Shown here piece after piece: positions 45,724-57,041 of a stretch of DNA of 64,000 nucleotides (its first letter is position 1; each line of letters starts with the position of its first letter). The notes below the pieces were generated by a model, which worked only from the letters and a program-made list of their open reading frames with translations, ran no database searches and was not told where the DNA came from. The translations under genes and the position numbers were made by a program. This stretch comes from Scleromitrula shiraiana. Its lineage: Eukaryota > Ascomycota > Leotiomycetes > Helotiales > Sclerotiniaceae. The DNA lies in NCBI GenBank assembly GCA_028455995.1, contig JABELC010000001.1, positions 4,700,501 through 4,764,500 of the forward strand, given 5' to 3'.

Positions 45724-46355
45724 TCAATTCGTATCCCCGCAATCATGAACCTAAGAACAAAACCCATAATCAGCATAATTCCTCTTCCTCTTCTCATTAA
45801 CATTTCAAAAAGTCCCTAAAAACAAAAGACAAAGAGAAAAGAACATACCATCTTCGCCCACCCAATCCATTCCTCCACCCCCCTAACTACCCCCTCCCCA
45901 CCAACATCCACCACCCCCTCATGTCCCCAAACAACAATCTCCTCAAACCCACCCACCTCCTCCATAACCTTCGTTTCTACTTTCCCCTCCTCATCTTCAT
46001 CCTCCCTATTCCCTTCCTCCTCCTCCTCTACATTCTCCCCCCCCTCCTCTCTCAAAACATTTCCCCCCCCTCTCCCAATGAACCCCCTATATCCCGCCGG
46101 TACATGTACAACTCTCCCCAACAATTTCCTGCCGCGAAAATAAGCCACTTTTTCAATCCTATCTTTCTCGTTGGCTTTTCCATGCGTCTTGGGATCCCAA
46201 TATCGTTTGTGGATTTTCGTGCACGAGGTGTGGTTTATGCGACACGGGAGGAGGTTGGGTGTGAATTTCCTAGATGGAGCGGTGGGCTTTTGGGAGGAGG
46301 AGGTGGAGGTGGAGGAGGAGGAGGTAGAAGTTGAAGGGGGCCGGATCGCGAGCAT
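45724..46355 (-). CDS. Ribonuclease H2 subunit C
   Basis: Exons 46355-45849 and 45750-45724; the 98-nt intron has donor GTATGT and acceptor CTTAG; 177 aa. It is a non-catalytic subunit of RNase H2, which removes ribonucleotides from DNA and RNA:DNA hybrids. Motifs of the subunit-C family: NLLPCRINH, VAYFRGRKLLGRVVHVPAGY, and late GFEEIVVWGHEG and VRGVEEWIGWAKM. The last exon codes only eight residues (VHDCGDTN); reading through the intron instead gives an unlikely hydrophobic tail. An acidic Glu-rich insert separates the two conserved halves. The N-terminal Ser/Thr run comes from a short repeat. Confidence 0.8.
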
Positions 46356-46434
46356 GATTGATGATGAGTTGGAGGATAGGTTACTAGTTGCTGGATGAGG
46401 ATGTTTTGGATTGGTGGGAGAATGGATGAGAATC

Positions 46435-46465
<31 letters not shown>

Positions 46466-47359
46466 AGCTAGGTGGTACAATTGTTATGGATTAATATCAA
46501 CTCGATATATTTACCAGGTAATAATGTAGACGCGTCAAGACGCGTTTTTCGATAAAGTGGAAAGAGAGTGGAAAGAGAGTGAGAAGCTCGGACCCTACCT
46601 ATCTATCCTGGCTGATTTATGTCAAGGAACTGCAGGCGACGATGAAAATGAAAATGAAAATTAATTTGTATTTTATATGGATTAACAACCCCTCATTGCA
46701 TTCATTACATCTATTTTACAACTATGTATACCTACCCGACGATGTATGTATTTATCAATGATGGTGATACCAATTATCACCTCATTCATACATACATACA
46801 TCTATCTATCTATCTCTCTCCCCTCTCCTCTTTTCCTCTTTCTTTGCATGCATAACAGCTACCCCAATCAAAGATTTTCCTTCCCCCCCCCCCCCCTTTC
46901 TCCCCTATCCTATATTCATGGCTCACTCCTCCTCCTCCTGCTTCAGAAAAAACAAAATCAGAATCCCCCCTCATGCTCCACCAATCTGTTTCGAATATTA
47001 TTCTTTCCCCTCTTCTCTCTTATTAATATTATTATTTCCCCTTCTCCCTTCGAAACTTACTTCTCCTTTAATCCATCCCGGAATTCAACTCTCCGAATAC
47101 CAAGCAATTCATAGAAATAATCTCTCTAGGGTTTTAACTCCAATACCTTCAAAGACTTATTATTATTATTTTCTTTCCTCTTCTACCAAATGTCATACTA
47201 AATCTGTTAGATATATCCTTGTATATTACCTAATCACTTACTATTGAAGTATCAAGTGTTATTTTGTGTTTTGGACCCTTGTTTTGTTTTTGTTTTGTTT
47301 TTTTCTTTTTTCTTTTTTCTTTTTGTTGGTCTTCAGTCTGAGACTAAGTAAATCTACCC

Positions 47360-47434
<75 letters not shown>

Positions 47435-48749
47435 TACTATCCGATCTAAGGGATCTCATACAATGGTTCCGTGTATCTTGATCTCGGGCTTTTTATCAAT
47501 CAAAAATTTAATCCAAGATCGATATGGACAAAGAAACCCGCAATTGGAATAATCAATCCAATAGGAATAATTAACTATTTTATCGATTTTATCGGAGATA
47601 AGGGGAGTCATGACATCAAGACTTCTATTCGCTTCTCCATCAAATACTACCTCAATATCATTCATTCATTCATTTATTTATTTATTTATTTATTTATTAA
47701 TACATTTTCGATCTACAATGCTTGTTCAAAAACTTCAAGTGGTATTTGCCATCAGCCCTGTACTGTAACTTCATATCATATCATATCATCATATCATATC
47801 ATATCATAGTGTTACATCAAAGTACCTAGGTACCTTGTCTTCTTGTATACAATCCAAATTAGGAAACTCCTGCAAAGTCAATGTGCTTCCTTCCATTTAA
47901 TTGATCAATTCGACCATATACAGATAAATTAAATGCACGAGTCATAGATTTTGGATCTTTGTACCTTTCCTTTTCCTTCCATTCCCAACGTTTTGTATCG
48001 GATGTTCTTCCAATATCTAGAGATCTTTAATCTATATAATATATAATAAACCTCCCCCCCCCCCAATTAATTTTAATAGCAGATTTTCTATCATTCTTCC
48101 TAATCCAAATTTCTTTTAATACCACTTTAGCTGTCTGAATCTTCTCCCAAAATTCATCTCATCCTCTCAAAACACTCATGGTGGGGCTATGAATGCATAA
48201 ACTAGAAGCATCCTCCTAGCTAAATCTATACCTAGTTGATCAGCTAGAACCTTAATTAAATCGCTTGAACTATCTCGGGAAAAATCGTCATCCGGGATTT
48301 TTTTTTGGAGCTTGTGCTTTGGTCCCGTCGGTCGGGAATCTTCAATGCAATATATGTAGCAAACAGAAGGAGTAAAGTAATAACTAGGAGCTTCAATCTT
48401 TTTATATGTTTTTGAGTTCCTGCTCTCTATTCTCTCTCTATACTAAATATATAAGTTAATCATTTAATGTTAGTAGTTATTATACTTTCTTGAACAAATA
48501 TCGAAGAAAGTTCTTGGAACATTCGCGATTTTTCGTTAAGTCATAGCTCCAAGTAGCTTCAAGTAGCTCCAAGTAGCTCCGGCACCAAAACAAGTCTCTG
48601 TCTATTCTTCACAAAACCCAACAATTTCTCAAACTTCCACCCCCAAATACTTTCTTTTGTACTCTTTATGCGCGCAGGTCGTCAATTCACCTTTAATTCC
48701 TTACTTTAATCTGGAAAAAGAGTCAGCAGTGGAACGAGAATATCTCAAA
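46356..48749. other. Repeat-rich intergenic region
   Basis: 2.4 kb without a supportable gene. It includes GATT repeats (46436-46465), CATA/TCTA repeats (46785-46820), a C-run (46884-46897), a long TTA array (47357-47430), ATTC/ATTT repeats (47660-47698), CATAT repeats (47775-47808) and CAAGTAGCTC repeats (48549-48582). The open frames in it follow the repeats. Confidence 0.6.
47357..47430 (+). repeat. (TTA)n trinucleotide microsatellite
   Basis: About 24 TTA units in noncoding DNA; the poly-Leu and poly-Asn open frames on its two strands are artefacts. Confidence 0.95.
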
Positions 48750-50162
48750 ATGGCAAATTATATCCCATCTACACTCAGCAAACCCATAACTGTGGGAGCT
48801 GATTATTTACGCCACTCAATTGGAGGTTTAACATGGGGACCCGCACTCAGTTTATCCAAAACAGCCGTAACTACGCTCTTCTCTCGGATTCAACGAGGTT
48901 CTTTACTCATTACTGATGTGGAGACTGGGAAGACAGATGTCTATGGAGAGAATATTACTAAGAAGTTTAATTCTGGAGTCAATGGAGTAAATGGACATTT
49001 GAAGCGCAAAGCTGGTGCGCCCAAGAAAATCGAATTGAGGGTTTTAAATCAGGCTTTTTGGGTTAGGATGTTTTTGTTTGCAGATATGGGATTTGCGGAG
49101 GCGTACATGTTAGGAGAGGTAGCATGCGACGATCTGACCGGATTTTTTGAGGTAAGAGAGATAAATTACATGTTCATCACACGTGAATATATTTATCCTC
49201 AGTGATGCTAATATATAAATCAAATTTAGCTATTTATCCAAAACCGAGACCAATTAGCAAACGCAACAACCCTAACCTCCTCCCTCGCAGCAACTATAAC
49301 CGGATTAGCAAGAAGCACCAACACCCTCTCCAACTCTCTCCTCAACGTCTCCGCCCACTATGACATCTCCAACGAAATGTTCGCTGCCTTCCTCTCCCCA
49401 GACATGACCTATTCCTGTCCCATCTGGAAATCCACCACCTCCATATCTTCCTCATCCGAAAAAGAAGAAACCCTCGAAGAAGCGCAAATAACAAAACTCA
49501 CCCGATTCATCGACAACGCGCACATAAAACCCACCGACCACGTCCTCGAAATCGGCACCGGCTGGGGCTCCTTCGCCATCCTCGCCGTCCGCAAAACAGG
49601 CTGCCGCGTAACCACGCTCACGCTCTCCATCGAGCAAAAAGCGCTCGCCGAGTCTCGGATCCGCGACGCCGGATTCGAGGATAAAATAACCGTTCTCCTA
49701 ATGGATTATCGCGCTCTGCCTACCCCGTCCGTACCCTATGATAAGGTCATCAGCATCGAGATGCTCGAGGCCGTGGGCGCGGAATTCCTAACCACGTATT
49801 TCAGCGTGATCCACCGGGTTCTGAAAAAAGAAGGAGGCATCGCCGTGTTCCAGTGTATTACGATGCCGGAGGGTCGGTATGAGGCGTATAGAAAGGGGGA
49901 GGATTTTATACGGAAGTATATTTTTCCGGGGGGTCATCTGCCGAGTATTACGCAGTTGCTGGGGGCGATTGAGAAGGGCAGTGAGGGGACGCTTGTTTGT
50001 GAGGGGGTGGAGAATATCGGGGGACATTATGCGAAGGCGTTGAGGCTCTGGAGGGAGGAGTTTGAGAGTCACTTTGAGGGGAGGATTAGGGGGGCGCTTG
50101 TTGGTGAACATGGGGGCATGGGGAGGGAGGAGGTGGATGTGTTTAGGAGGAAGTGGGAGGTT

Positions 50163-50204
<42 letters not shown>

Positions 50205-50378
50205 CTTATTATTATCATCCCTCTTTCTTACCCATCTTTAACTTTGACTAACGACCTCCTACTCTAGTATTATTTCTCATACTGCGAAGCGGGATTCGCG
50301 ACAAAAACACTAGGAGATGTTATTATAACCGTTGGAAGAGAAGGAGCTTTGGAGTTGATGGAGGGAGTTCCTTTGTAA
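48750..50378 (+). CDS. Cyclopropane-fatty-acyl-phospholipid synthase (CFA/MAS family)
   Basis: Exons 48750-49151, 49230-50159 and 50268-50378; 480 aa. It transfers a methylene group from S-adenosylmethionine to the double bond of acyl chains in phospholipids. Motifs: HYDISNEMFAAFLSPDMTYS (substrate/bicarbonate site region), SAM motif I VLEIGTGWGSFAI near residue 240, TLTLSIEQKALAESR, then VISIEMLEAVG and FIRKYIFPGGHLPS. The last exon gives the typical YYFSYCEAGF end. The ATG at 48750 was chosen because the N-terminal LSKTAVTTLFSRI region starts soon after. Intron 2 opens with a T run of about 45 bases. It lacks the long membrane segments of the related sphingolipid C9-methyltransferases. Exon 2 changes from C-rich to G-rich near 49830. 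Confidence 0.9.
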
Positions 50379-50930
50379 GTTGATGGATTTGATGGATTTG
50401 ATGGATTGACATGTGACGTGATACTGTGTGTGGGTTCAAGTTGTAATGCGGGAGTAACCTATGAGATGGGTGGATATATGGGTTGATGGGTGTGGTAATT
50501 TTCACAAATTTGAGGAGGCGAGTTGTTGGTTTGTTTGTATGTTTGTATGTGTACGGGTATGAATGTTTAGATCATGTAGATTAGATATAAATAGAGATGT
50601 ACATTCTAACATTTCGTTTCATTTCATTTCATTTCATTTCATTACATTTGTTCTTCTTATTCTTATTTCCGGTATCTTAGGTAGGTTTGTTTTGGGTACA
50701 AGATTGATAATTTATCATTAACCTATCTCCGCTGATGTAATGGGAACTGATTCAATAATTCCAATATCCACCATCTGGTATTCAAATTCCAGAACCCGAT
50801 AGTATAGGCGAAGCAAATTGTATAGATTTCCAAAGTTTTCATGTGATTTAAGATCTCAAGATCTCAAGAAGGCCTCTCACCTTCCGCATTCCCGCATCCC
50901 CGCCACCATAACTATTCACCTATCCCTCCA
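50379..50930. other. Convergent intergenic region
   Basis: 552 bp between the 3' ends of the CFA-synthase and Rex4 genes. Contains a TTTCA repeat (50614-50642); no gene is seen. Confidence 0.5.
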
Positions 50931-51998
50931 TCAACGTTTCCCTTTCTTCTTTTTCTTCTTATTCGATGATCTCTTGCCCTTGCCCCTCCCACCCCCACCC
51001 CCACTACCACCACTCCCCGCCCCCGGATAAAGCTTAGCATGTTCCCTATCAAAGCCCTCCTTAAACTTCCTAAACAACAACATCGTGGCCCTCGCATCCT
51101 CCACACTACTATGTTCACCCCCCTGAATATCCACGCCCAAAATCTCCTTTGCCAATTTCTTCAACGCCGGCGACCGCCCATTACTATATTCCCTAAACTC
51201 GGGAAATCTACTCGTATCTCGGGTGTCTCTCCTCGGATGCACAAGCTGCAATGCTTCCAGATCATTCCCAACCGCGTGTCCCACTAAGATCCGCTCTCTT
51301 AATATCTCCGCAACAGTGGCTTGCACGTCGGGGAATAAACGCGCGGTTGCCATGTTGCGGGTCGAGACACCACTGACGCGAGTCCGCCAGTCCGTTACGA
51401 ACTCGACGGGCTTAACGAACGAGTCGTAGATCTGGGTGCCGTGGAAATTCACAATCGACACCCGTGCGAGCGCGGAGCGGTCCTCCTCCCCCCCGACGCC
51501 GACCATTTCGCAATCGATAGCGACGTATTTTCCTATGTCGACGGATGCCGCTAGCCCGCCGTTGACTCTATCGGGGGTGTTGTTGGGGAGGGTGGTGGAT
51601 TTTAGATTGGGTCCGTAGGCGGCGAGGAGATCGGAGGGGGAGAGGTCGTTTTCCTCGGCCCAGAGAGCGAGAGATGCGGATGGTAGGTTTGCGACTTCTT
51701 CTGTTGATGGTTTTGAGGAGGGTGAGGAGGAAGCATCGGGTATGATGGGTGAAGAACTGCTCATCATGCGCATTTTCTTCCTCCTTGGTACTCCCACTGC
51801 TTTTGCAATTGGTTTTGATGGGTTTGGGGTATTTTTATTTTTTTTCTCACTTTGTAATCTTATCAGTTTGGCAATACTATCTGCTGTTCTTCGGGATGGG
51901 TGGGGGGCTTTTCGTTTCTTGAGTTGTTGTTGTGCTGCTGTATCTTCTTTGAGGGAAACCTGGAGTTTTTTCCAATTGCTGGATAATTCTGGTGCCAT
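50931..51998 (-). CDS. RNA exonuclease 4 (REX4, DEDDh 3'-5' exonuclease)
   Basis: A single exon of 355 aa. It is a nucleolar-type exonuclease for rRNA precursor processing (known for yeast Rex4). DEDDh motifs: ExoI is AIDCEMVGVG (about residue 160), ExoII HAVGNDLEALQL (about 235, catalytic Asp), ExoIII HSSVEDARATMLLF (about 305, with His and Asp). LARVSIVNFHG and VSGVSTRNM are typical of the REX4/ISG20 group. The N-terminus and C-terminus are Lys-rich and disordered; the tail is a Gly then Lys run that could serve nuclear targeting. The ATG at 51998 opens the full frame. It is divergent from ESA1, with the duplicated 95-bp element in the shared upstream region. Confidence 0.9.
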   Translation of the reverse strand: MAPELSSNWKKLQVSLKEDTAAQQQLKKRKAPHPSRRTADSIAKLIRLQSEKKNKNTPNPSKPIAKAVGVPRRKKMRMMSSSSPIIPDASSSPSSKPSTEEVANLPSASLALWAEENDLSPSDLLAAYGPNLKSTTLPNNTPDRVNGGLAASVDIGKYVAIDCEMVGVGGEEDRSALARVSIVNFHGTQIYDSFVKPVEFVTDWRTRVSGVSTRNMATARLFPDVQATVAEILRERILVGHAVGNDLEALQLVHPRRDTRDTSRFPEFREYSNGRSPALKKLAKEILGVDIQGGEHSSVEDARATMLLFRKFKEGFDREHAKLYPGAGSGGSGGGGGRGKGKRSSNKKKKKKGKR

Positions 51999-52183
51999 AA
52001 TTTTATTGAAGAAAGTTTTGAATTGTATGTAGTAATTATTCAGTCAACTCATGCTTTTCCGATATTGTTGCATTGTATCTGATTATTTTGAGGTTGATTG
52101 GTTGGTTGTATGTAGAAAATATATTGAGCAGGTCGATGTAGAGTAGAGGTTTGGAGAATTTGGATTTTCCTCGGTTTTTCCTA

Positions 52184-52370
52184 TCTGCAGTTAGATTGAT
52201 AAGGCAAGGCTGAGATTTTTTGTTTTTTTTTTTTTTGTTTTTTTTTGGTAGCCTTACATTACAGTACCGGTGAAAATCTCTGCAGTTAGATTGATGAGGC
52301 AAGGCTGATATATTTTCTTTTAGTTTTTGTTTTTTTGGTAGCCTTACATTACAGTACCGGTGAAAATCTC
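52184..52370. repeat. Direct tandem duplication of a roughly 93-bp unit
   Basis: Unit 1 is 52184-52278 and unit 2 is 52279-52370. Both begin TCTGCAGTTAGATTGATRAG and end with GGTAGCCTTACATTACAGTA followed by CCGGTGAAAATCTC. They differ mainly in the length and interruption of an internal T run. It lies in the shared promoter region of rex4 and esa1. Confidence 0.9.
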
Positions 52371-52491
52371 CTATCAAATTCCGCCCCTTCGAGAAGAAAA
52401 TCAACAACCACATCTAAAGCCTCATCGATAAATTCATCAAAAATCAATCAAAAAATAATTAATTTTTGTTAAATAAATTATAAATATTATC

Positions 52492-54221
52492 ATGACTATC
52501 AATTCTCAAGATAAGGAAGCCGCTGTTGGCTCACCGGTACCAAAACAAAAAAGTAAAGCGACAGTTGATACTTTGAGGTGAGTTTTTGGTGTTGTTTCTA
52601 CGGTCGCATTTTCTAGTATGCTAATTTATGCCTATAGGATAGGATGTATTGCTATGGTTCAGAAGGTTAGTAACCTTTTTTATATGTATTTTCTTCAAGA
52701 TGAATATCAATATCTTCAACAACATTAAGTTTTCACTATGATGACTTTATACTCTTCATATGGAACGCTCCTCATGTTTATTAAAATCAAAAGTATATTA
52801 ACATTCTCTCTATCAATAGGATGGTGCACTTAGAAGAGCAGAAATTCTCAGTATAAAAGAGACGAAAAGTGGTCGTCAATTTTATTGCAATTTTGATAAT
52901 TTCAATAAACGTTTAGATGAATGGGTACCTACTATTCGAATAGATTTCAATTCAGAAGTAGAATGGCCAGCACCAGAGAAACCAAAGGAGAAATCCAAAG
53001 CAGTACCAGCTGCCAAAAAAAACCATTGCCAATAAGAAGAATCAAAAACGTACAATTCCTGCAAGCAAAAGAGAAGATTCCGTAGTTTCTGAATCAGGTT
53101 CTAATCACCCATGGACGGAATTCGTTGATTCTCAAAGACAAACTCCAGATGTTGATGGGGATGAGAAACTCACCATGGCGTTGGATCTTGATGCAACACC
53201 TGATGCAAATGATCCAATGGATGTAGATGAAGCAGCCGCCGAAGCAGCAATGGCAAAAGGAGAAGCACCTCAGCATTTCAGTCGAGAAGAGGAGATAGAA
53301 AAGTTAAGGACAGGAGGTTCCATGACTCAAAATCAAGCCGAAATTTCTCGGATTCGAAATATCTCTAAAGTCCAATTCGGCAAATTCGATCTCTACCCTT
53401 GGTATTTCTCTCCTTATCCCGAAATCTTCACACAAGAAGATCTCATGTACATCTGTGAATTCTGTCTCTGTTACTACGGCGACTCCAAATCATTCACGCG
53501 TCACCGTCAAAAATGTACACTTCAACACCCCCCGGGAAATGAGATCTACCGCGACGAAAACGTATCATTTTTCGAGATCGACGGTCGACGTCAAAGAACC
53601 TGGTGCAGAAATCTCTGTCTCATATCCAAAATGTTCCTCGATCACAAAACCCTCTACTACGACGTCGATCCCTTCCTCTTCTACGTAATGTGCGTCCAAG
53701 ACGAAAAAGGTTTCCATCTAATTGGGTATTTTTCCAAGGAAAAAGAATCAGCTGATGGATACAACGTCGCGTGTATTCTCACACTTCCCCAATATCAACG
53801 CAAAGGTTACGGAAGACTGCTCATCCAATTCTCCTACGAACTCTCCATCAAAGAAGGAAAACTCGGGTCACCCGAAAAGCCCCTTTCCGATCTAGGACTT
53901 CTCTCCTACCGCCAATATTGGACGGAAAACCTCATGGATAAACTCATGTCGTGTAACGAAAAAGAAGAAAGGATATCCATCGAGATGCTCTCGAATGATT
54001 TGGCCATGACACCCGCAGATGTCGAACATACGTTGCAGGCGCTTAAGATGCAGGTTTATCACAAGGGAGAACATAAAATTGTTATTCCGGATAGTTTGAG
54101 GAAGAGGTGGGAGGAGATGAGGGAGAGACAGAAGGTTAAGCCGAAGCGGATGGTAGATCCGAAGAGGATTATTTGGACGCCTAAGGTTTGGAATACGGGA
54201 AATAGGACTTGGGGGTGGTAG
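52492..54221 (+). CDS. esa1: MYST histone acetyltransferase ESA1 (NuA4 catalytic subunit), with a one-base frame break
   Basis: Exons 52492-52577, 52638-52665 and 52820-54221. It acetylates histone H4 and H2A; Esa1 is essential in yeast. The N-terminal chromo/tudor-knot reads IGCIAMVQKDGALRRAEILS and FNKRLDEWV. The MYST zinc finger is CEFCLCYYGDSKSFTRHRQK (about residue 248). The acetyl-CoA loop is PQYQRKGYGRLLI (about 362), and SDLGLLSYRQYW follows. In exon 3 an A8 run (53015-53022) puts the chromodomain part and the catalytic part in different frames; with seven A's the linker stays open throughout, giving about 504 residues. The break is best read as a sequencing or assembly error, since the rest is perfectly conserved, but a real frameshift is possible. 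The ATG at 52492 leads straight into the spliced chromodomain. Confidence 0.93.
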
Positions 54222-56577
54222 TAGAAAATATTGAGGGAGCAGAAAGGATGGTGGGAATTGGTCATGGGTATGGTTATGGCTGGGTTGTGTTGGGGTAATA
54301 TCCAGTTGTGGTGTATGGGATGGGTGACGGTATTATCGGTCCTGGAGTTATGGGGCTCTGGAAAGGAGTTATGCCGATCACACGAATGTGGAAGGTGATG
54401 TTCTAGTGCATGAGCCTCACACTTGTAGAAGAGGCGCTATGATGAGCCTTGCGAAAAGATAGATGATATCTAATATCGTGCAGGCTTCCTAGCAAGGAAA
54501 TCAATCGTGCTACTTGATTTCGTGGGCTCGTGATATATTATATTTTTCAGCCAAAGATGCTAGAAACAATGTATCATTACCAAGCAGTCTATCACAAAAA
54601 GTGTTTATCATCGTCATCATCCTCCCCTCCAAATCGCATCCCCAGCAGATGCAACAGGCAAAACAGATCTTCCTCTGGCCCCTTGATCCAATCCAAAATA
54701 ATCTCCCCTTACATTACATCTGCAATCGCAAAAACAAGTGCAAGGTTTTAAAAAAAGAAAATCGCACCAGCAGATGCGCTATACTCGGAGCCTGCACATC
54801 CCATCTACACCCCATCGCCAACGAGATGAAAACCCACGTTATCGAATAGTAGAGAACCGCCCTCAACACAAACGCTTGTAGCTTGCAAGTGCAGCCAACC
54901 AGTAGCTGTACGACAAAACCACCAGCTCCATCGTCTCAAGCAATAATTCCATATCCGTTTCCACAGCGGACATGAAACTTGGTTTCCTTATCCATGCAAC
55001 ATATCTTGATTAACTTATGTTGATCTTCTCACGCATGGATTCCGGTACTTTTAATCGCTGAATGCTTCTTTTCTTCCCCAAACACCAGTCGGCATAGATA
55101 GATAGCATGGGTGATCTCAGAGGTGCAAAAGTCATTTTTCCATCGGGTTCGTCCTGATGAAAATCATTTCAGACAGACTATCCCAATCCCAATCGCAATC
55201 ACAACCCCAATCCCAATCGCAATCCCAAACCCAACCCCAAAGATTTCCACCCCGATTTCCACCCCACATCTCCCTCCGCCGAAACACACACGCTCAGTAA
55301 CTGCACAGCAAGTGACATCCATCAGCAGGAACCACATCGCTCACAAACTAGACTCATCTAACCATCGATCGATACATCTATCAAATAAACAACACGGCAC
55401 TAGAGATCAAGCAACCCCGACATGGCTACGCTACCTACGCTACCTACGCTACCCACGCTACTCGCTTGATGGATTACGAGACCGCCCGAGACGGCTTGCT
55501 TTTCCTTTGTATTTCTTCTCTACATGTACATATTAGTATCGTTTTGCACTTCTTCATACTGTGTTTCGTTGTGAGATGTGTGCGGTGGGAAATGGAAAAG
55601 TTGTGTTCTTAATCTTTGTGCGGAGTTGTTGTGTTGGTCAGTGCTATGAGAGAAATTCATGTCTAATGCTTCGTCTCGCTTGGAGAATACGTGTGCGGGA
55701 TTAAGAGAATGCATACTTATAAGTATGGGGTGAAGGAGAGAAGTGTCAGATCGGCACTTGGGCTTGGTTTGGGGGGTGGGGATGAGGCGGATAGAGATGT
55801 GGGTAAGCGGGGGTTGTATGGGATGAGAGGGGGTTTGAGGCGAGGGAGGGGGAATTGAAAGGTGTGTGGAATTTTGGAAATTGATTTATTGTAGGTTATG
55901 ATTTTGAGGGATATAAATAGTTAGGACTTTATGTTTATTTAGCTGATCGATACTGTATTTTTCGGTATCTGTATAACTATCTATATGTTGAACAAGCTTT
56001 AGAGGAGACTGTCTCGAAGGATGGGGTGTGATAATTGAACGATAATGTGTATAATTGACTTCAATTGGATGTAACATCTCTCTTCCTTACGAGCTATTAA
56101 ACTGGAGATGCAAAAAGGAAGTAGTTGCAATGAGGTCATTGAAAAATCATATCTGAAATGAACGGTATTCCTGCATACTTACGTCTATTCATTCACGTCA
56201 ACACATCTAACGCAGAAGGGTTGTTGATCCCCGTAAGGGAAAATATGATAATAGAGTGATATCCCATTATAGCCATCCCCATCTAGAACCCCTCATCCAT
56301 TGTATTGCAATGTAATGTAATGAAAGGCATTAACAAAAAGAAAGACACGCCCCTGAACTCCTAAATTAAACTTCATTCTCTCATGGAATGATACGTGTAT
56401 ATTCTGCCTTGCTTGCGTGTGCATTGTCTTTTCTCTTCCTATATTTATGCGTTTGTGTATGCGTATCATCTATCATTTTGTGAAAAGTCCCAATCCGACC
56501 CATTCCATGCCATATCACATCAAATCGTATCGATCCGCACCACTCACTCTTAATCGTGTGCATAATCGTTGCAGGAA
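54222..56577. other. Intergenic region, no gene seen
   Basis: 2.4 kb between convergent genes. Includes a run of AATCCC/AATCGC-type repeats (55180-55245), GCTACCTAC repeats (55425-55455) and G-rich stretches (55760-55855). Open frames have biased composition and no recognised similarity. Confidence 0.5.
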
Positions 56578-57041
56578 TTAAATACCACCACCTAATAATC
56601 ACCGTCGCATTAGTTCAAGAACATCTCAGAACATCTATAACCAAATCTGCCAAACCCCCTCCCTTCCCCTCCAACGAAATTAAATGCCTCAAATTATATC
56701 CAAGACAGAAAAAACTCACCACTTCTTCCAATAGCAACACCGTAGTTCTCTTTAGAGCTAGCAGCCTTAGCAGCTTCACTTCTTTGCATAACGGCATTCC
56801 ATTTCATTCCTACGAAGAGAGCTCCACCTCCGAAGATGGTGGCAAGGAGGACTTTTTGACGACTAAGTTGAGGAAGGGGGAGATTGTTAGTGAGAGTTTC
56901 TTTTGGATCAGAAGAGATGAATGGATAGATAGATTGAAGAGGAGTGATATTGATGATATGGAATAAGGGTAAGAGGTGGGAGAGGAGAAATGGGGGACCT
57001 CGGAATACTTACGAGAACATAGCTCTAGCTGGTGGTGCCAT
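56578..57041 (-). CDS. 61-residue single-pass membrane protein, split over three exons
   Basis: Exons 57041-57013, 56862-56720 and 56591-56578; the introns (150 and 128 nt) have GTAAGT and GTGAGT donors, and every phase fits. The product starts MAPPARAMFSRQKVLLATIF and ends GVAIGRSGGGI. Residues 14-28 form one hydrophobic segment with a glycine run (LATIFGGGALFVGM), followed by a charged amphipathic stretch. A short basic N-terminus before a membrane helix suggests a mitochondrial inner-membrane protein, such as a small respiratory or ATP-synthase accessory subunit; this is inference, and I do not recognise the family. The exons are too short to stand out as open frames. Confidence 0.65.

Noticed and set aside
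47259..47481. Open frames with poly-Asn and poly-Leu on opposite strands
   Set aside because: Both are translations of the TTA microsatellite.
55180..55250. AATCCC-type tandem repeat as an interstitial telomere
   Set aside because: Units vary (AATCCC, AATCGC, AACCCC) and do not match TTAGGG or CCCTAA.
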